Source: Amycolatopsis antarctica (GTDB taxonomy: Bacteria > Actinomycetota > Actinomycetes > Mycobacteriales > Pseudonocardiaceae). Taken from it: a stretch of 64,000 nucleotides of DNA. The notes under the pieces are model-generated. The model was given only the letters and a program-made list of their open reading frames with translations, made no database searches and was not told the DNA's origin. The position numbers and the translations under genes were made by a program. Location of the stretch: contig NZ_NKYE01000004.1 of the NCBI RefSeq assembly GCF_002262875.1, forward strand, positions 1 through 64,000, in the 5' to 3' direction. This document shows positions 8,062 to 16,224 of this stretch, piece by piece. The first letter of the stretch is position 1. Every line of letters starts with the position of its first letter.

Positions 8062-8856
8062 GTGAACGTGCTCGCGCGGCAGCGGCAAGCGGTGATACTC
8101 GAGGAGGCCCGGCGCTCCGGCGCGGTCCGGGTCAGTGACCTCGTGCTGCGCCTCGGCGTCTCCGACATGACGGTGCGCCGCGATCTCGATGTGCTCGCCG
8201 GCCGCGGCCTGGTGGAGAAGGTCTACGGCGGCGCCACCTCGGTCGGCGGCAAAAGTACCGACGAGCCGGGCTTCGAAGCGAAGTCGGTGCGGCAGCGCAC
8301 GCAGAAGGAGGCCATCGCCTCGCTGGCGGCCGGCCTGGTCCGTCCCGGCACCGCCATCGGCATCTCCGCGGGCACCACGACCTGGACGATGGCGCGCGCA
8401 CTGGAGTCGATCCCCGGCCTCACCATCGTCACCAACTCCATCCAGGTCGCCGACGTGCTGCGCGGTTCCGGCGAGGCCGACCGCACCGTGGTGCTCACCG
8501 GCGGGGTACGCACGCCCTCGGACGCGCTGGTCGGCCCGGTCGCCGTGCACAGCCTGCGCAGCCTGCATCTCGACCTGGTCTTCCTCGGCGTGCACGGCAT
8601 GGCGGACGGCCCGGGGTTCACCACGCCGAACCTCACCGAGAGCGAGACGAACCGCGCGCTCGTCGAGGCGGGCCGCAAGCTGGTCGTCCTCGCCGATCAC
8701 ACGAAGTGGGGGATCGTCGGCATCTCGACGATCGCCGATCTCGACGAGGCGGACGTGGTCGTCAGCGACGACGGCCTGTCCGAGCACGCCAGGGAGACGC
8801 TGGCGGAACAGTCCGGGGAACTGATGGTCGCGAACGTGGACGAGGACGACGAGTGA
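8062..8856 (+). CDS. DeoR-family transcriptional regulator
   Basis: 264 aa. DeoR HTH at residues 5-60 (RQAVILEEARRSGAVRVSDLVLRLGVS and TVRRDLDVLAGRGLVEKVYGGA), then the DeoR C-terminal sugar-phosphate sensor domain. That domain carries ISAGTTTWTMARAL, TNSIQVADVL, GGVRTPSDALVGP and a late DHTKWG motif, all family hallmarks. It likely represses the gene it overlaps: its stop overlaps the galT start (GTGA), so the two form one transcript. The effector is presumably a galactose- or hexose-phosphate; that is inference from context. A second GTG two codons in is an alternative start. Confidence 0.9.
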   Translation: MNVLARQRQAVILEEARRSGAVRVSDLVLRLGVSDMTVRRDLDVLAGRGLVEKVYGGATSVGGKSTDEPGFEAKSVRQRTQKEAIASLAAGLVRPGTAIGISAGTTTWTMARALESIPGLTIVTNSIQVADVLRGSGEADRTVVLTGGVRTPSDALVGPVAVHSLRSLHLDLVFLGVHGMADGPGFTTPNLTESETNRALVEAGRKLVVLADHTKWGIVGISTIADLDEADVVVSDDGLSEHARETLAEQSGELMVANVDEDDE

Positions 8857-9965
8857 AGCGCACCCTTCGGCATCTCGCCGATGGCCGGGAGATCATCTAC
8901 TTCGACGACCAGGAAGCCCCACCGGAGCGCACCGCGCGGGACACGCGCGATCTGCCCCCGGTGGCCGCGACCTCGGAGATCCGCCGTGACCCGCTGACCG
9001 GCGAATGGGTGGGCATGGCCGCCCACCGGCAGACCCGCACCTACAAGCCGCCCGCGGACCTGTGCCCGTTGTGCCCGACGAAACCGGGCAAGCCCAGCGA
9101 GATCCCGGAGGCCGACTACGACGTCGCCGTCTTCGAGAACCGCTTCCCCTCGTTCGCCCAGGGCGTCCACGGCGAAGCGTCCACTGTGGACGACGCGGGT
9201 GTCGTGCCGATCGCACCGGGCAAGGGACGCTGCGAGGTCGTCTGCTTCACCAGCGACCACAACCGCTCCTTCGCCGGCCTCGCGCCGAGCCGGGTGCGCA
9301 CCGTCGTCGACGCCTGGGCCGACCGCACGGCCGAACTGTCCACGATGGACGGTGTGGAGCAGGTCTTCCCCTTCGAGAACAGGGGCGAGGAGATCGGGGT
9401 GACGCTGCACCACCCGCACGGCCAGATCTATGGCTTCCCCTTCGTCACCCCGCGCACCGCGCGGATGATCGAGGTGGCCCGCGAATACCACGCCGAACAC
9501 GGCAGGCACGTGCTCGGCGACGTACTGGCCGCGGAGCGGGCATCCGGAACCCGGGTCGTCGCCTCCGGCGAGCACTGGACGGCGTTCGTCCCGCCCGCCG
9601 CCCGCTGGCCGGTCCAGGTACAGCTCGTCCCGCACCGGCAGGTGCCCGACCTGACCGCGCTGACCGGTGCCGAGCGGGACGACTTCGCCGGTGTCTACCT
9701 GGAGGTGCTGCGCCGCTGCGACGCGCTGTACGGCCGCCCGCTGCCCTACATCGCCGCCTGGCACCAGGCGCCGGTGCGCCGCGACCGTGAACTGTGCTGG
9801 CTGCACCTGGAGGTCTTCTCGGTGCTGCGGTCCCCGGACAAGCTCAAGTACCTGGCCGGTTCCGAGTCGGGCATGGCCGTGTGGGTCAACGACACCACCC
9901 CGGAGCAGATCGCCGGACGCCTGCGCGACGCCGTCACCTCCGCACAGGCGGCGTCCCCCGCGTAG
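8853..9965 (+). CDS. galT: Galactose-1-phosphate uridylyltransferase
   Basis: Leloir pathway enzyme: Gal-1-P plus UDP-glucose gives UDP-galactose plus Glc-1-P, through a uridylyl-His intermediate. 370 aa. Seen: EIRRDPLTGEWV near the N-terminus, zinc-type CPLCPT (residues 70-75), ENRFPSF, and the catalytic HPHGQ with His189. The second domain has the AAWHQAP motif. The start is GTG 8853, overlapping the deoR stop. No galK follows, unlike the usual actinobacterial galT-galK pair; the next gene is the pepD protease. galU, which makes the UDP-glucose, is about 12 kb away. Confidence 0.93.
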   Translation: MKRTLRHLADGREIIYFDDQEAPPERTARDTRDLPPVAATSEIRRDPLTGEWVGMAAHRQTRTYKPPADLCPLCPTKPGKPSEIPEADYDVAVFENRFPSFAQGVHGEASTVDDAGVVPIAPGKGRCEVVCFTSDHNRSFAGLAPSRVRTVVDAWADRTAELSTMDGVEQVFPFENRGEEIGVTLHHPHGQIYGFPFVTPRTARMIEVAREYHAEHGRHVLGDVLAAERASGTRVVASGEHWTAFVPPAARWPVQVQLVPHRQVPDLTALTGAERDDFAGVYLEVLRRCDALYGRPLPYIAAWHQAPVRRDRELCWLHLEVFSVLRSPDKLKYLAGSESGMAVWVNDTTPEQIAGRLRDAVTSAQAASPA

Positions 9966-10031
9966 AGTCGCCGCGTTGTTTCGATCCGGCGGCCCCTCGG
10001 GTACGAACTCTCCGGGTAAGCACAGGTTCGA

Positions 10032-10047
10032 CTCAGCAAGCTCTCAG
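10032..10047 (+). promoter_or_regulatory. Candidate MprA operator upstream of pepD
   Basis: CTCAG at 10032-10036 and again at 10043-10047, an 11-bp direct repeat. It ends 22 bases before the pepD ATG, exactly as the repeat before mprA does. Confidence 0.6.
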
Positions 10048-10069
10048 GCCCGAAGCGCATGGTGGTGAC

Positions 10070-11566
10070 ATGACCGAGAACGACCCCAGTGCTCAGCGCG
10101 ATCCCGGCACCCAGGCAGACGGTGACGGGTGGCGCGAGTCCGCCGCACCGCGCCAGAACCCGGCACCGTACGAGAACGCGGACCAGGCGAGATGGTCACA
10201 GTCCGGCGATCCGGTGACCCCTGCCCCCGGCACGCAGGCCCCCGGCACGCAGGTCCCTGGCTCGCAGGTTCCCGGCGAGTACGCCTCCGCGGAGTCCGCT
10301 CCGGGGGCGTGGCAGACGCAGGCCGCGCCGCAGCACCCGCTGGGCGCGGGTGCCGCGCCCAGCGCCGAGCAGCACACCGGTCCGCACTACGGACCCGGTC
10401 ACCAGGGGCCGTACTACGGCTACCCGGGCATGTCCTACCCGACCCCGCCGGAGCGGCAGCCCAAGCAGGGCAAGGGAACCGGCAAGCTCGTCGCCGGTGT
10501 CGCGGTGCTCGCGCTGCTGGTCGGCGGCGCCGCGGGCGGAGTCGGCGGCTACCTGGCCTCGGACTCCAACGACGGCTCCTCCGCCGTCAGCGCCCTGCAG
10601 GAGCCGCCGCGCAGTCAGCAGACCTCCGCTCCCGCGCCGGAGGGCACCGTCGAGTCCGTGGCGCAGAAGGCGGGGCCCAGCGTGGTCCAGCTCCAGGTGC
10701 AGGGCAGCGACGGCCAGGGCTCCGGTTCCGGCTTCGTGATCAGCCCGGACGGCTACGTGCTCACCAACAACCACGTCGTCGAGGCCGCGGCCGCCGGCGG
10801 CAAGATCCAGGCCGTCCTGCAGGACGGGCGCCGGGCCGCCGCCGAGGTCGTCGGGCGCGACCCCACCTCGGACATCGCCGTCGTCAAGATCGAGGGCGCG
10901 GACGGGCTCGTCCCTGCCGCTCTCGGCCGTTCCGACGATCTGCGGGTCGGGCAGAGCGTGGTGGCGATCGGCTCCCCGTTCGAGCTCACCGGCACCGTCA
11001 CGGCCGGCATCGTCAGTGCTCTGCACCGCCCGGTGCGCGCCGGTGGCGGTAGCGCCGGCCAGGAGACCGTGATGGACGCGGTGCAGACGGACGCGGCGAT
11101 CAACCCCGGTAACTCGGGTGGGCCGCTGACGAACATGGCCGGCCAGGTCATCGGCATCAACTCGGTCATCTACAGCCCGCCGGGTGCCGGTGGAGCGCAG
11201 GGTCAGGAGCAGGAAGCCGGCAACGTCGGCATCGGCTTCTCCATCCCGATCGACCAGGCCAGGCGCACGGCAGAGGAGATCATCCGCACCGGCAAGGCCA
11301 CGCAGACCTTCATCGGTGCCGAGGTGGGCGACAACCCGCAGGGCGGCGCGACGATGGGCCGGATCACACCCGGCGCACCGGCCGAACAGGCCGGGCTCAA
11401 GCAGGGCGACGTCGTGACGAAGCTCGACGACCGGGCGATCGACAGTGCCGACGCGCTGGTGGCGTCCATCCGCACCCGGGCGCCCGGCGAGAAGATCTCG
11501 CTCACCATCGGTGACTCGCGGCAGATCGAGATCACCCTCGGCGGCCAGCCCGTCGAGGCCAAGTAA
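10070..11566 (+). CDS. pepD: HtrA/PepD-like membrane-anchored serine protease
   Basis: Envelope quality-control protease, 498 aa. The cytoplasmic N-terminus (about 135 residues) is Pro/Gln/Gly-rich and disordered, with a short APGTQ/VPGSQ repeat. One membrane helix lies at about 140-165 (LVAGVAVLALLVGGAAGG). A trypsin-like domain follows with the triad His235 (NNHVVEA), Asp268 (TSDIAVVKI) and Ser349 (NPGNSGGPL). A PDZ domain forms the C-terminal ~100 residues (GAEVGDN, AGLKQGDVV, LTIG). ATG 10070 is preceded by GGTGG. It is the ortholog position of M. tuberculosis pepD, a member of the MprAB regulon; the CTCAG repeat upstream fits that. deoR-galT sits between it and mprB here. Confidence 0.92.
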   Translation: MTENDPSAQRDPGTQADGDGWRESAAPRQNPAPYENADQARWSQSGDPVTPAPGTQAPGTQVPGSQVPGEYASAESAPGAWQTQAAPQHPLGAGAAPSAEQHTGPHYGPGHQGPYYGYPGMSYPTPPERQPKQGKGTGKLVAGVAVLALLVGGAAGGVGGYLASDSNDGSSAVSALQEPPRSQQTSAPAPEGTVESVAQKAGPSVVQLQVQGSDGQGSGSGFVISPDGYVLTNNHVVEAAAAGGKIQAVLQDGRRAAAEVVGRDPTSDIAVVKIEGADGLVPAALGRSDDLRVGQSVVAIGSPFELTGTVTAGIVSALHRPVRAGGGSAGQETVMDAVQTDAAINPGNSGGPLTNMAGQVIGINSVIYSPPGAGGAQGQEQEAGNVGIGFSIPIDQARRTAEEIIRTGKATQTFIGAEVGDNPQGGATMGRITPGAPAEQAGLKQGDVVTKLDDRAIDSADALVASIRTRAPGEKISLTIGDSRQIEITLGGQPVEAK

Positions 11567-11648
11567 CACCGTTCGACTCTCGGCCGCAGGCGCGGCCGAG
11601 GCCAACTCCGGCCCACTGCCCCAGGGCCGGAAACACTGGCGGGGAGAG

Positions 11649-11683
11649 CGCCGCACCGGGTCCTGGAGTCCGGTGCGGCGTTT
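11649..11683 (+). terminator. Terminator after pepD
   Basis: CGCCGCACCGG pairs perfectly with CCGGTGCGGCG (11 bp, 10-base loop), followed by TTTCTCG. It lies between pepD and the convergent minus-strand operon. Confidence 0.75.
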
Positions 11684-11697
11684 CTCGTCGGTACCGT

Positions 11698-12114
11698 TCA
11701 GTCGCCGCTCCTGGCCGGGGCCAACTGCCGGTACGCGCCGGCGGCGAGCGAGACCGTCCACACCACGGCCAGGGTGAGCAGCAACCCGGTGGTGGTGTCG
11801 GCATCGTGCAGGCCCGGACTCGGCGGCGTTCCGAACTCCCGCCACAGCAGGGGAAACGCCAGCAGTCCGAGCATCGCCGTGAGCACCAGCGCGAGCCGCA
11901 CCGGAGCCCGCCAGGCGGCCGGGAGCGCACGGATCAGCAGCAGGCCGACGACTCCCACCACGGGCGCGACGAGCAGGTCGTGTGCCAGCGGGCCGCCGAA
12001 CAGCCAGGCGGCCGCGACCAGGCCCTGTGGCCCGAGTGGCAGGGCGAACTCGGCGAACAGATAACCACCCCAGACCAGCATCGCAAGACCGGCGGTGAAC
12101 ACGGCGATCCTCAT
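11698..12114 (-). CDS. Small polytopic membrane protein, 138 aa (last gene of the molybdo-oxidoreductase operon)
   Basis: No named family. Four hydrophobic segments: about residues 3-25, 35-62 (APVVGVVGLLLIRALP region), 70-90 and 112-128. The C-terminus is short and basic. The ATG overlaps the stop of the molybdopterin oxidoreductase by 4 bp (ATGA), so production is coupled. The natural guess is a subunit, assembly factor or quinone-side partner of that membrane oxidoreductase. A signal-peptide-like start (MRIAVFTAGLAM) could instead be a plain first membrane helix. Confidence 0.7.
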   Translation of the reverse strand: MRIAVFTAGLAMLVWGGYLFAEFALPLGPQGLVAAAWLFGGPLAHDLLVAPVVGVVGLLLIRALPAAWRAPVRLALVLTAMLGLLAFPLLWREFGTPPSPGLHDADTTTGLLLTLAVVWTVSLAAGAYRQLAPARSGD

Positions 12115-13241
12115 CGGGCCTCCAGCCGTTGAACCCACTTCGTCTGCAGGACGCCGGGCCGGTTGGGGGCGATGATCCGGCACGGGTAGCCGTGGTCGAT
12201 GTCGAGTTCCTCGCCGTTGAGTCGCAGGGCCAGCAGACTGATCGGGTCGGCCGTGTGCTCGCCGGGCAAGGTCGAGGTCGCGTAGAGGCCACCTCGTTCC
12301 AGCGAGATGACCCGAACCTCCGCGCCGGGTGCGCTACCGGCGGCGCGCAACAGGTCACCGACCGGAACGCCGGTCCAGGTGGCCGACTGGCTCCAGCCCT
12401 CCACGCAGGCGATCGGCAGGTCCGCCGTGGTCTGTGGCAGCGCGGCGAGTTGGGCGAGGGTGAACGTCCGGGAACCGGAGGGCGTCACCACCTCGAGCGC
12501 CCACCGTGGGTCGCGGGCAGCGTCGATCACGCCCGCGCTTGCGGCGGTCTTGTTGACCGGGACGCCCTGCGAGCCCTTGCCCGATCGCCAGGACAACCCG
12601 GACACGTTGCGCAGCAACGGAACCGTAGCTCCTGCCGTGGCGACGACGGCGACCCCCGCGGTCAACCAGGTCGTCCGCAGGAATCCGCGCCGGGACAGTC
12701 CGAAATGGTCGTCCGGCTTCGCCGCCGCGTCCGGGTCCTTGCGTAATCCGGTGCGGATCACCGGTAGCTTCACCGCGACATGCACCAGGACCGAACCCAT
12801 CGCCACCCACGCGACGGCGTAATGCACCGCCGGGAAGTAGAAGTTCCACGGGTAGTTCTGCGCGACGTTGAACAGGCCGGTGAACAACTGGAAGAACGCC
12901 GCCGCCGAGAGCACCAGGATCGATCCGCGTTCCAGCGCGTGCAGCGGCGACCGCACCAGCGGCCGGGAGAACAGCTTCGGGTACACGCTCCACAGCTTGG
13001 CCAGCAGCAGCGGGATCGCCGCGATCCCGGAGATCACGTGCAGTCCCTGCGTAACCCGGTACAGGTTCACCGGACGGCTCGGCCAGGCGAACAGGCCCGT
13101 CGGGTGCTGGATGAAGTGGCTGATCAGGCCGGTGACGAAACAGACGGTGAACGCGATGCCCAGCCAGCGGCCGATCCGCGCGGTCACCCGCTCGTCGTGC
13201 GCGAGGCTGGAGAACCCGCGAAACCGGAATGACGTACTCAT
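12111..13241 (-). CDS. Membrane cytochrome-b-like / molybdopterin-dependent oxidoreductase fusion
   Basis: 376 aa in two parts. Residues 20-185 hold four to five membrane helices with several His (HFIQHPTG, GLHVISG, VHYAVAW, VLVHVAVK), the pattern of a b-type cytochrome of the b561/FdnI kind. A twin-Arg motif SRRGFLR at about 188 precedes another hydrophobic segment. Residues 230-376 are a sulfite-oxidase-type molybdopterin domain with the Mo-ligand Cys in IACVEGWS, the WTGVPVGDLL motif and a DHGYPCR segment near the end. So one chain may carry electrons between periplasmic molybdenum cofactor and the membrane, like a fused MsrPQ. The substrate is unknown. Both ends overlap neighbours by 4 bp. 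Confidence 0.85.
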   Translation of the reverse strand: MSTSFRFRGFSSLAHDERVTARIGRWLGIAFTVCFVTGLISHFIQHPTGLFAWPSRPVNLYRVTQGLHVISGIAAIPLLLAKLWSVYPKLFSRPLVRSPLHALERGSILVLSAAAFFQLFTGLFNVAQNYPWNFYFPAVHYAVAWVAMGSVLVHVAVKLPVIRTGLRKDPDAAAKPDDHFGLSRRGFLRTTWLTAGVAVVATAGATVPLLRNVSGLSWRSGKGSQGVPVNKTAASAGVIDAARDPRWALEVVTPSGSRTFTLAQLAALPQTTADLPIACVEGWSQSATWTGVPVGDLLRAAGSAPGAEVRVISLERGGLYATSTLPGEHTADPISLLALRLNGEELDIDHGYPCRIIAPNRPGVLQTKWVQRLEAR

Positions 13242-13861
13242 GCCGGCTCCAGTTCGGCGAACCAGCGCCGGTCGTGCGCCGCCGTCCAGCCGACGCGCAG
13301 GCCCGCGGCCGAGGCCACGCCCCGTACCGCGTCCGCGCCGAGCCACGCCCACGGAAACCAGGTACCGCTGACGGCAGGCTCGGACACCCGCACCCGTTCG
13401 CGGTGCAATCCGCGTCCGGGGGTTTCGAGTTCCACCACCACGCTGCCCTCCGCGGCCAGCAGCCCGGCGATACGGCGCAGCAGTGCCACCGGGTCCCCGC
13501 CGATACCGATGTTGCCGTCGGCGAGGAGTACGTGCCGCCAGCGTCCCTCGCCGGGCAGGTGGCCGAACACGTCCCGGCGCAGCGCCGCCGCACCTCGGCG
13601 CGTCGTCAGGTCCACGGCCACCTCCGAGCAGTCGATCCCGAGCGTGACGATCCCGCGTCCGGCCAGCGCCGCGGTGAGCCTGCCGGGACCGCAGCCCACG
13701 TCCAGGGTCGGCCCCGCGCACCTTCCCAGTAGCAGCTCGTCGGCAGGGTCCGGGTCGGTACGCCAGCGATCAGTGGGCAGCGGAAGATGGTCACCGCCGG
13801 CCAGTTCCAGCCAGCAGCGGCGTCCCAGCAGTCCGCAGTCGAAGGCTCCGGTGACGGTCAC
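13238..13861 (-). CDS. Class I SAM-dependent methyltransferase, 207 aa
   Basis: The SAM-binding motif I is clear (LDVGCGPGRLTAALA, about residues 56-70), followed by the acidic loop (GIDCSEVAVDL) and a motif IV-like VLLADGNIGIGGDP. The length is short for the fold but complete. The GTG 13861 overlaps the stop of the preceding TIGR04282 gene (GTGA); its own stop overlaps the oxidoreductase start (ATGA). The substrate cannot be read from the sequence. The context of two glycosyl-/nucleotidyl-transferase-like genes suggests it acts on a glycosylated lipid or small molecule, which is inference only. Confidence 0.85.
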   Translation of the reverse strand: MTVTGAFDCGLLGRRCWLELAGGDHLPLPTDRWRTDPDPADELLLGRCAGPTLDVGCGPGRLTAALAGRGIVTLGIDCSEVAVDLTTRRGAAALRRDVFGHLPGEGRWRHVLLADGNIGIGGDPVALLRRIAGLLAAEGSVVVELETPGRGLHRERVRVSEPAVSGTWFPWAWLGADAVRGVASAAGLRVGWTAAHDRRWFAELEPA

Positions 13862-14538
13862 GTGGTCCCCATCCGGCTCGCGAGCGCGGCGACAGCCGCG
13901 CCGAACCGACTGTGCGGCAGGGATTTCGCGACCGCCAGGGCGTCGGCGATGGTGTCCACATCGGACAGTGTGTGCCCCGTGGCGGTGCGCAGTCCCGCCG
14001 CCCGTAGGGCCGCGAGCGTCCGTTCGCCGGTGTCCGCGCGGGACATCGGCACCTCGGTCAGCGCGGCGGCATCGGCCGGGTCGCGCAGGCCGAGCGCCCA
14101 CCAGCCGCCGTCCTCGGCGGGGCCCAGCGCGGCGTCGGCGCCGGTCAGCAGTTCGGCGACCGCGTCCAGTCCGTCCGGCGTCACCTGTGGGGTGTCCATT
14201 CCGATCTGCACGATCGGCAGACTCGGGTTCCGCCTGCCCGCGTCGGCGTGCGCGTATGCCAGCCGCCAGGCGAAATCCGGGCCTCGCTGAGTGATCACGG
14301 TGGTCTCGCGAAGCAGGGAACGCAGTTCCTTGCCGTGAGCGGCCGCACCGAGATCGCCGGTCATCGCCACCACCACGCTTGCGTCCGAAGTGGACAGTGC
14401 GACCTCCAGGGTGTCCAGCAGCGCCGCCGCCGCCACCTCCGCGGCCTCGTCCGGGGTGGCAGGCGGGCACAGTCGCGTCTTGGCCAGCCCTGGCACCGGT
14501 GCCTTCGCCACCACGAGCAGGCAGTATCCGGCGGTCAT
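13858..14538 (-). CDS. TIGR04282/DUF2064 family glycosyltransferase-like protein
   Basis: 226 aa with an Rossmann-like GT-A/nucleotidyltransferase fold. Family marks: VVAKAPVPGLAKTRLCP at the N-terminus, QIGMDTPQVTPDGLD mid-protein (acidic metal-binding site) and LGPAEDGGWWALGL, ending in SDVDTIADALAV. Relatives are annotated as arsenosugar-pathway transferases, but most actinobacterial members are uncharacterised. It sits between a family-2 glycosyltransferase and a methyltransferase, overlapping both by 4 bp. Its strict coupling to these genes argues that it works on the same product. Confidence 0.85.
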   Translation of the reverse strand: MTAGYCLLVVAKAPVPGLAKTRLCPPATPDEAAEVAAAALLDTLEVALSTSDASVVVAMTGDLGAAAHGKELRSLLRETTVITQRGPDFAWRLAYAHADAGRRNPSLPIVQIGMDTPQVTPDGLDAVAELLTGADAALGPAEDGGWWALGLRDPADAAALTEVPMSRADTGERTLAALRAAGLRTATGHTLSDVDTIADALAVAKSLPHSRFGAAVAALASRMGTT

Positions 14539-15194
14539 CGGCTCAGCACCCTTGCCATGTCGCGCACGGCACGCAGCGTTCCGCGTACCGAACCGGACAC
14601 CTTCGACTTCGTCCCGGCCGCCCGCGGACCGTAGCCGACGTCGAACTCGCGTACGTCCCAGCCCGCGTCCGCCGCGAGAATCAGCAGTTCCAGTGGGTAA
14701 CCGAAGGCCCGGTCGGTGACGTTGAGCTCCAGCAGCGCGGCGCGCCGGACCGCACGGGCGGGGGCGATGTCGCGCACCGGCAGGCCCTTGCGGCGCAGGA
14801 TGGCGGCGAGCAGCAGGTTGCCCGCCCGCGCGTGCCACGGCCACACTCCGGCCGAGGCCGGCACTCTCCGGCCCACCGCCAGATCGGCCCCACCGCGCAC
14901 CTCCGCCACCAGCGTGGGCAGTTCCCCGGGATCGAGCGAGCCGTCCGCGTCCAGGAAGCAGACGATCTCCGACTTCGCATACTCCAGTCCGGTGTGCACG
15001 GCCGCGCCGTAGCCGCGCCGGGGCTCGTCGATCACCGTCGCGCCCCGGTCGGCCGCGATCCGTTGCGAACCGTCCGTGGAGCCGTTGTCCACGACGATCG
15101 CACGGAAACCGGGGGGCAGGGCATCGAGCACGGCGGGCAGCGCGGCCGCCTCGTCGAGACACGGGAAGATCACATCGACTTCGTCAGCACTCAC
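14535..15194 (-). CDS. Family 2 glycosyltransferase (DPM1-like), first gene of a five-gene operon
   Basis: 219 aa. A GT-A domain begins VDVIFPCLDEAAALPAVLDAL. It has VVDNGSTDGS, the GYGAAVHTGLEYA segment, and the metal-binding DADGSLDP (DxD-type). No membrane helices follow, unlike polyprenol-phosphate transferases with C-terminal anchors, so it is cytoplasmic or peripheral. The start is GTG 15194 with no strong ribosome site; a TACTGT element lies about where a -10 for a leaderless transcript would be. It heads a block of five genes overlapping by 4 bp each, facing a two-component system. The acceptor is unknown. Confidence 0.87.
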   Translation of the reverse strand: MSADEVDVIFPCLDEAAALPAVLDALPPGFRAIVVDNGSTDGSQRIAADRGATVIDEPRRGYGAAVHTGLEYAKSEIVCFLDADGSLDPGELPTLVAEVRGGADLAVGRRVPASAGVWPWHARAGNLLLAAILRRKGLPVRDIAPARAVRRAALLELNVTDRAFGYPLELLILAADAGWDVREFDVGYGPRAAGTKSKVSGSVRGTLRAVRDMARVLSR

Positions 15195-15507
15195 CGGCCT
15201 GACAGTAGGTCCACCGTGGACGGTCGGAAACCCGTACTCGGCTTACCGAAGCATGACATTGCCCGGATGGGGGATGAGGTCTTACCGAGTCGTGACGTTC
15301 CGGGGCCTGAGCCGCTGGTACCGGCCGATAGGATCTACCGTGCGCCGGGTGTGGCGTTGGGTGCCCGGCGAGTCTTCCCGCCCGGTGTCGGTCCCGCCTG
15401 TACGCGCGTCCGGTATGCGGTCTCGCGTCGCCCGCGGCTGCCGCGCCGGTGGTCACGACTCTGTCGGCGGCGGGCCACCGTGTGCGGACGATCTGACGAG
15501 GGGCGGC
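15195..15507. promoter_or_regulatory. Divergent control region with a long direct repeat
   Basis: 313 bases between the five-gene operon and the response regulator. An imperfect 19-bp direct repeat starting CTTACCGA and containing TGAC-N-TT lies at 15242-15260 and 15281-15299 (15 of 19 identical, 39 bp apart). It is a good candidate binding site for the adjacent regulator on both divergent promoters. The rest (15300-15507) shows no gene. Confidence 0.5.
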
Positions 15508-16224
15508 ATGAGCGGGACAGGCACGAATGTGCGGACGGGGCTGGTGCTGGTCGTCGATGACGACGACACCGTCCGCGATGTGGTCCGGCGCTATCTGGAG
15601 GTCGCGGGCTTCTCCGTCGCGGTGGCCGCCGACGGGGCCGAGGGGCTTCGCCAGTTCACCGCACGAGCACCAGATCTCGTCGTGCTCGACGTGATGATGC
15701 CCGGCCTTGACGGACTCGAGGTGTGCCGCCGGCTGCGCCAGGTCAGCGCGGTACCGGTGGTTCTGCTGACCGCGTTGGGGGAGGAGGAGAACCGGATCGC
15801 CGGGTTGCAACTCGGCGCGGACGATTACGTCACCAAACCGTTCAGCCCCCGCGAACTCACCCTGCGCGTCGTCTCGGTGCTGCGGCGGGCTCGTATGCCG
15901 TACCCCGTTGGCGTTGCCCCCGAACTCCGCGACGGTGACCTCGTGCTGTACATGAACGCCCGGCAGGCGTCGCTCGGAGGTGCGGAACTTCCTCTCACCG
16001 CTAGGGAGTTCGACTTGCTCGCCCACTTTCTCAGCCACCCTGGCACCGCGTTCTCCCGACAGGACCTGCTCGAACAGGTGTGGGGCTGGGACTTCGGCGA
16101 CCAGTCCACCGTGACCGTTCACGTGCGACGGTTGCGGGAGAAGATCGAACCGCTACCGGCCAAACCCGTCCGGGTCACCACCGTGTGGGGCGTCGGCTAC
16201 CGCTACGACGCGGGCGCGTCGTGA
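15508..16224 (+). CDS. OmpR-family response regulator
   Basis: 238 aa. Receiver at about residues 12-125 (VVDDDDT, phospho-Asp in LVVLDVMMPG, Thr in LLTALG, Lys in YVTKPFSP). Winged helix at about 145-236 (LTAREFDLLAHFL, LLEQVWGWDF, VHVRRLREKIE, WGVGYRYD). ATG 15508 follows GAGGGG; the frame is open further upstream but without receiver sequence. The stop overlaps the kinase start. It stands divergent to the glycosyltransferase-oxidoreductase operon and shares its control region, so it probably regulates that operon and itself. Confidence 0.9.
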   Translation: MSGTGTNVRTGLVLVVDDDDTVRDVVRRYLEVAGFSVAVAADGAEGLRQFTARAPDLVVLDVMMPGLDGLEVCRRLRQVSAVPVVLLTALGEEENRIAGLQLGADDYVTKPFSPRELTLRVVSVLRRARMPYPVGVAPELRDGDLVLYMNARQASLGGAELPLTAREFDLLAHFLSHPGTAFSRQDLLEQVWGWDFGDQSTVTVHVRRLREKIEPLPAKPVRVTTVWGVGYRYDAGAS

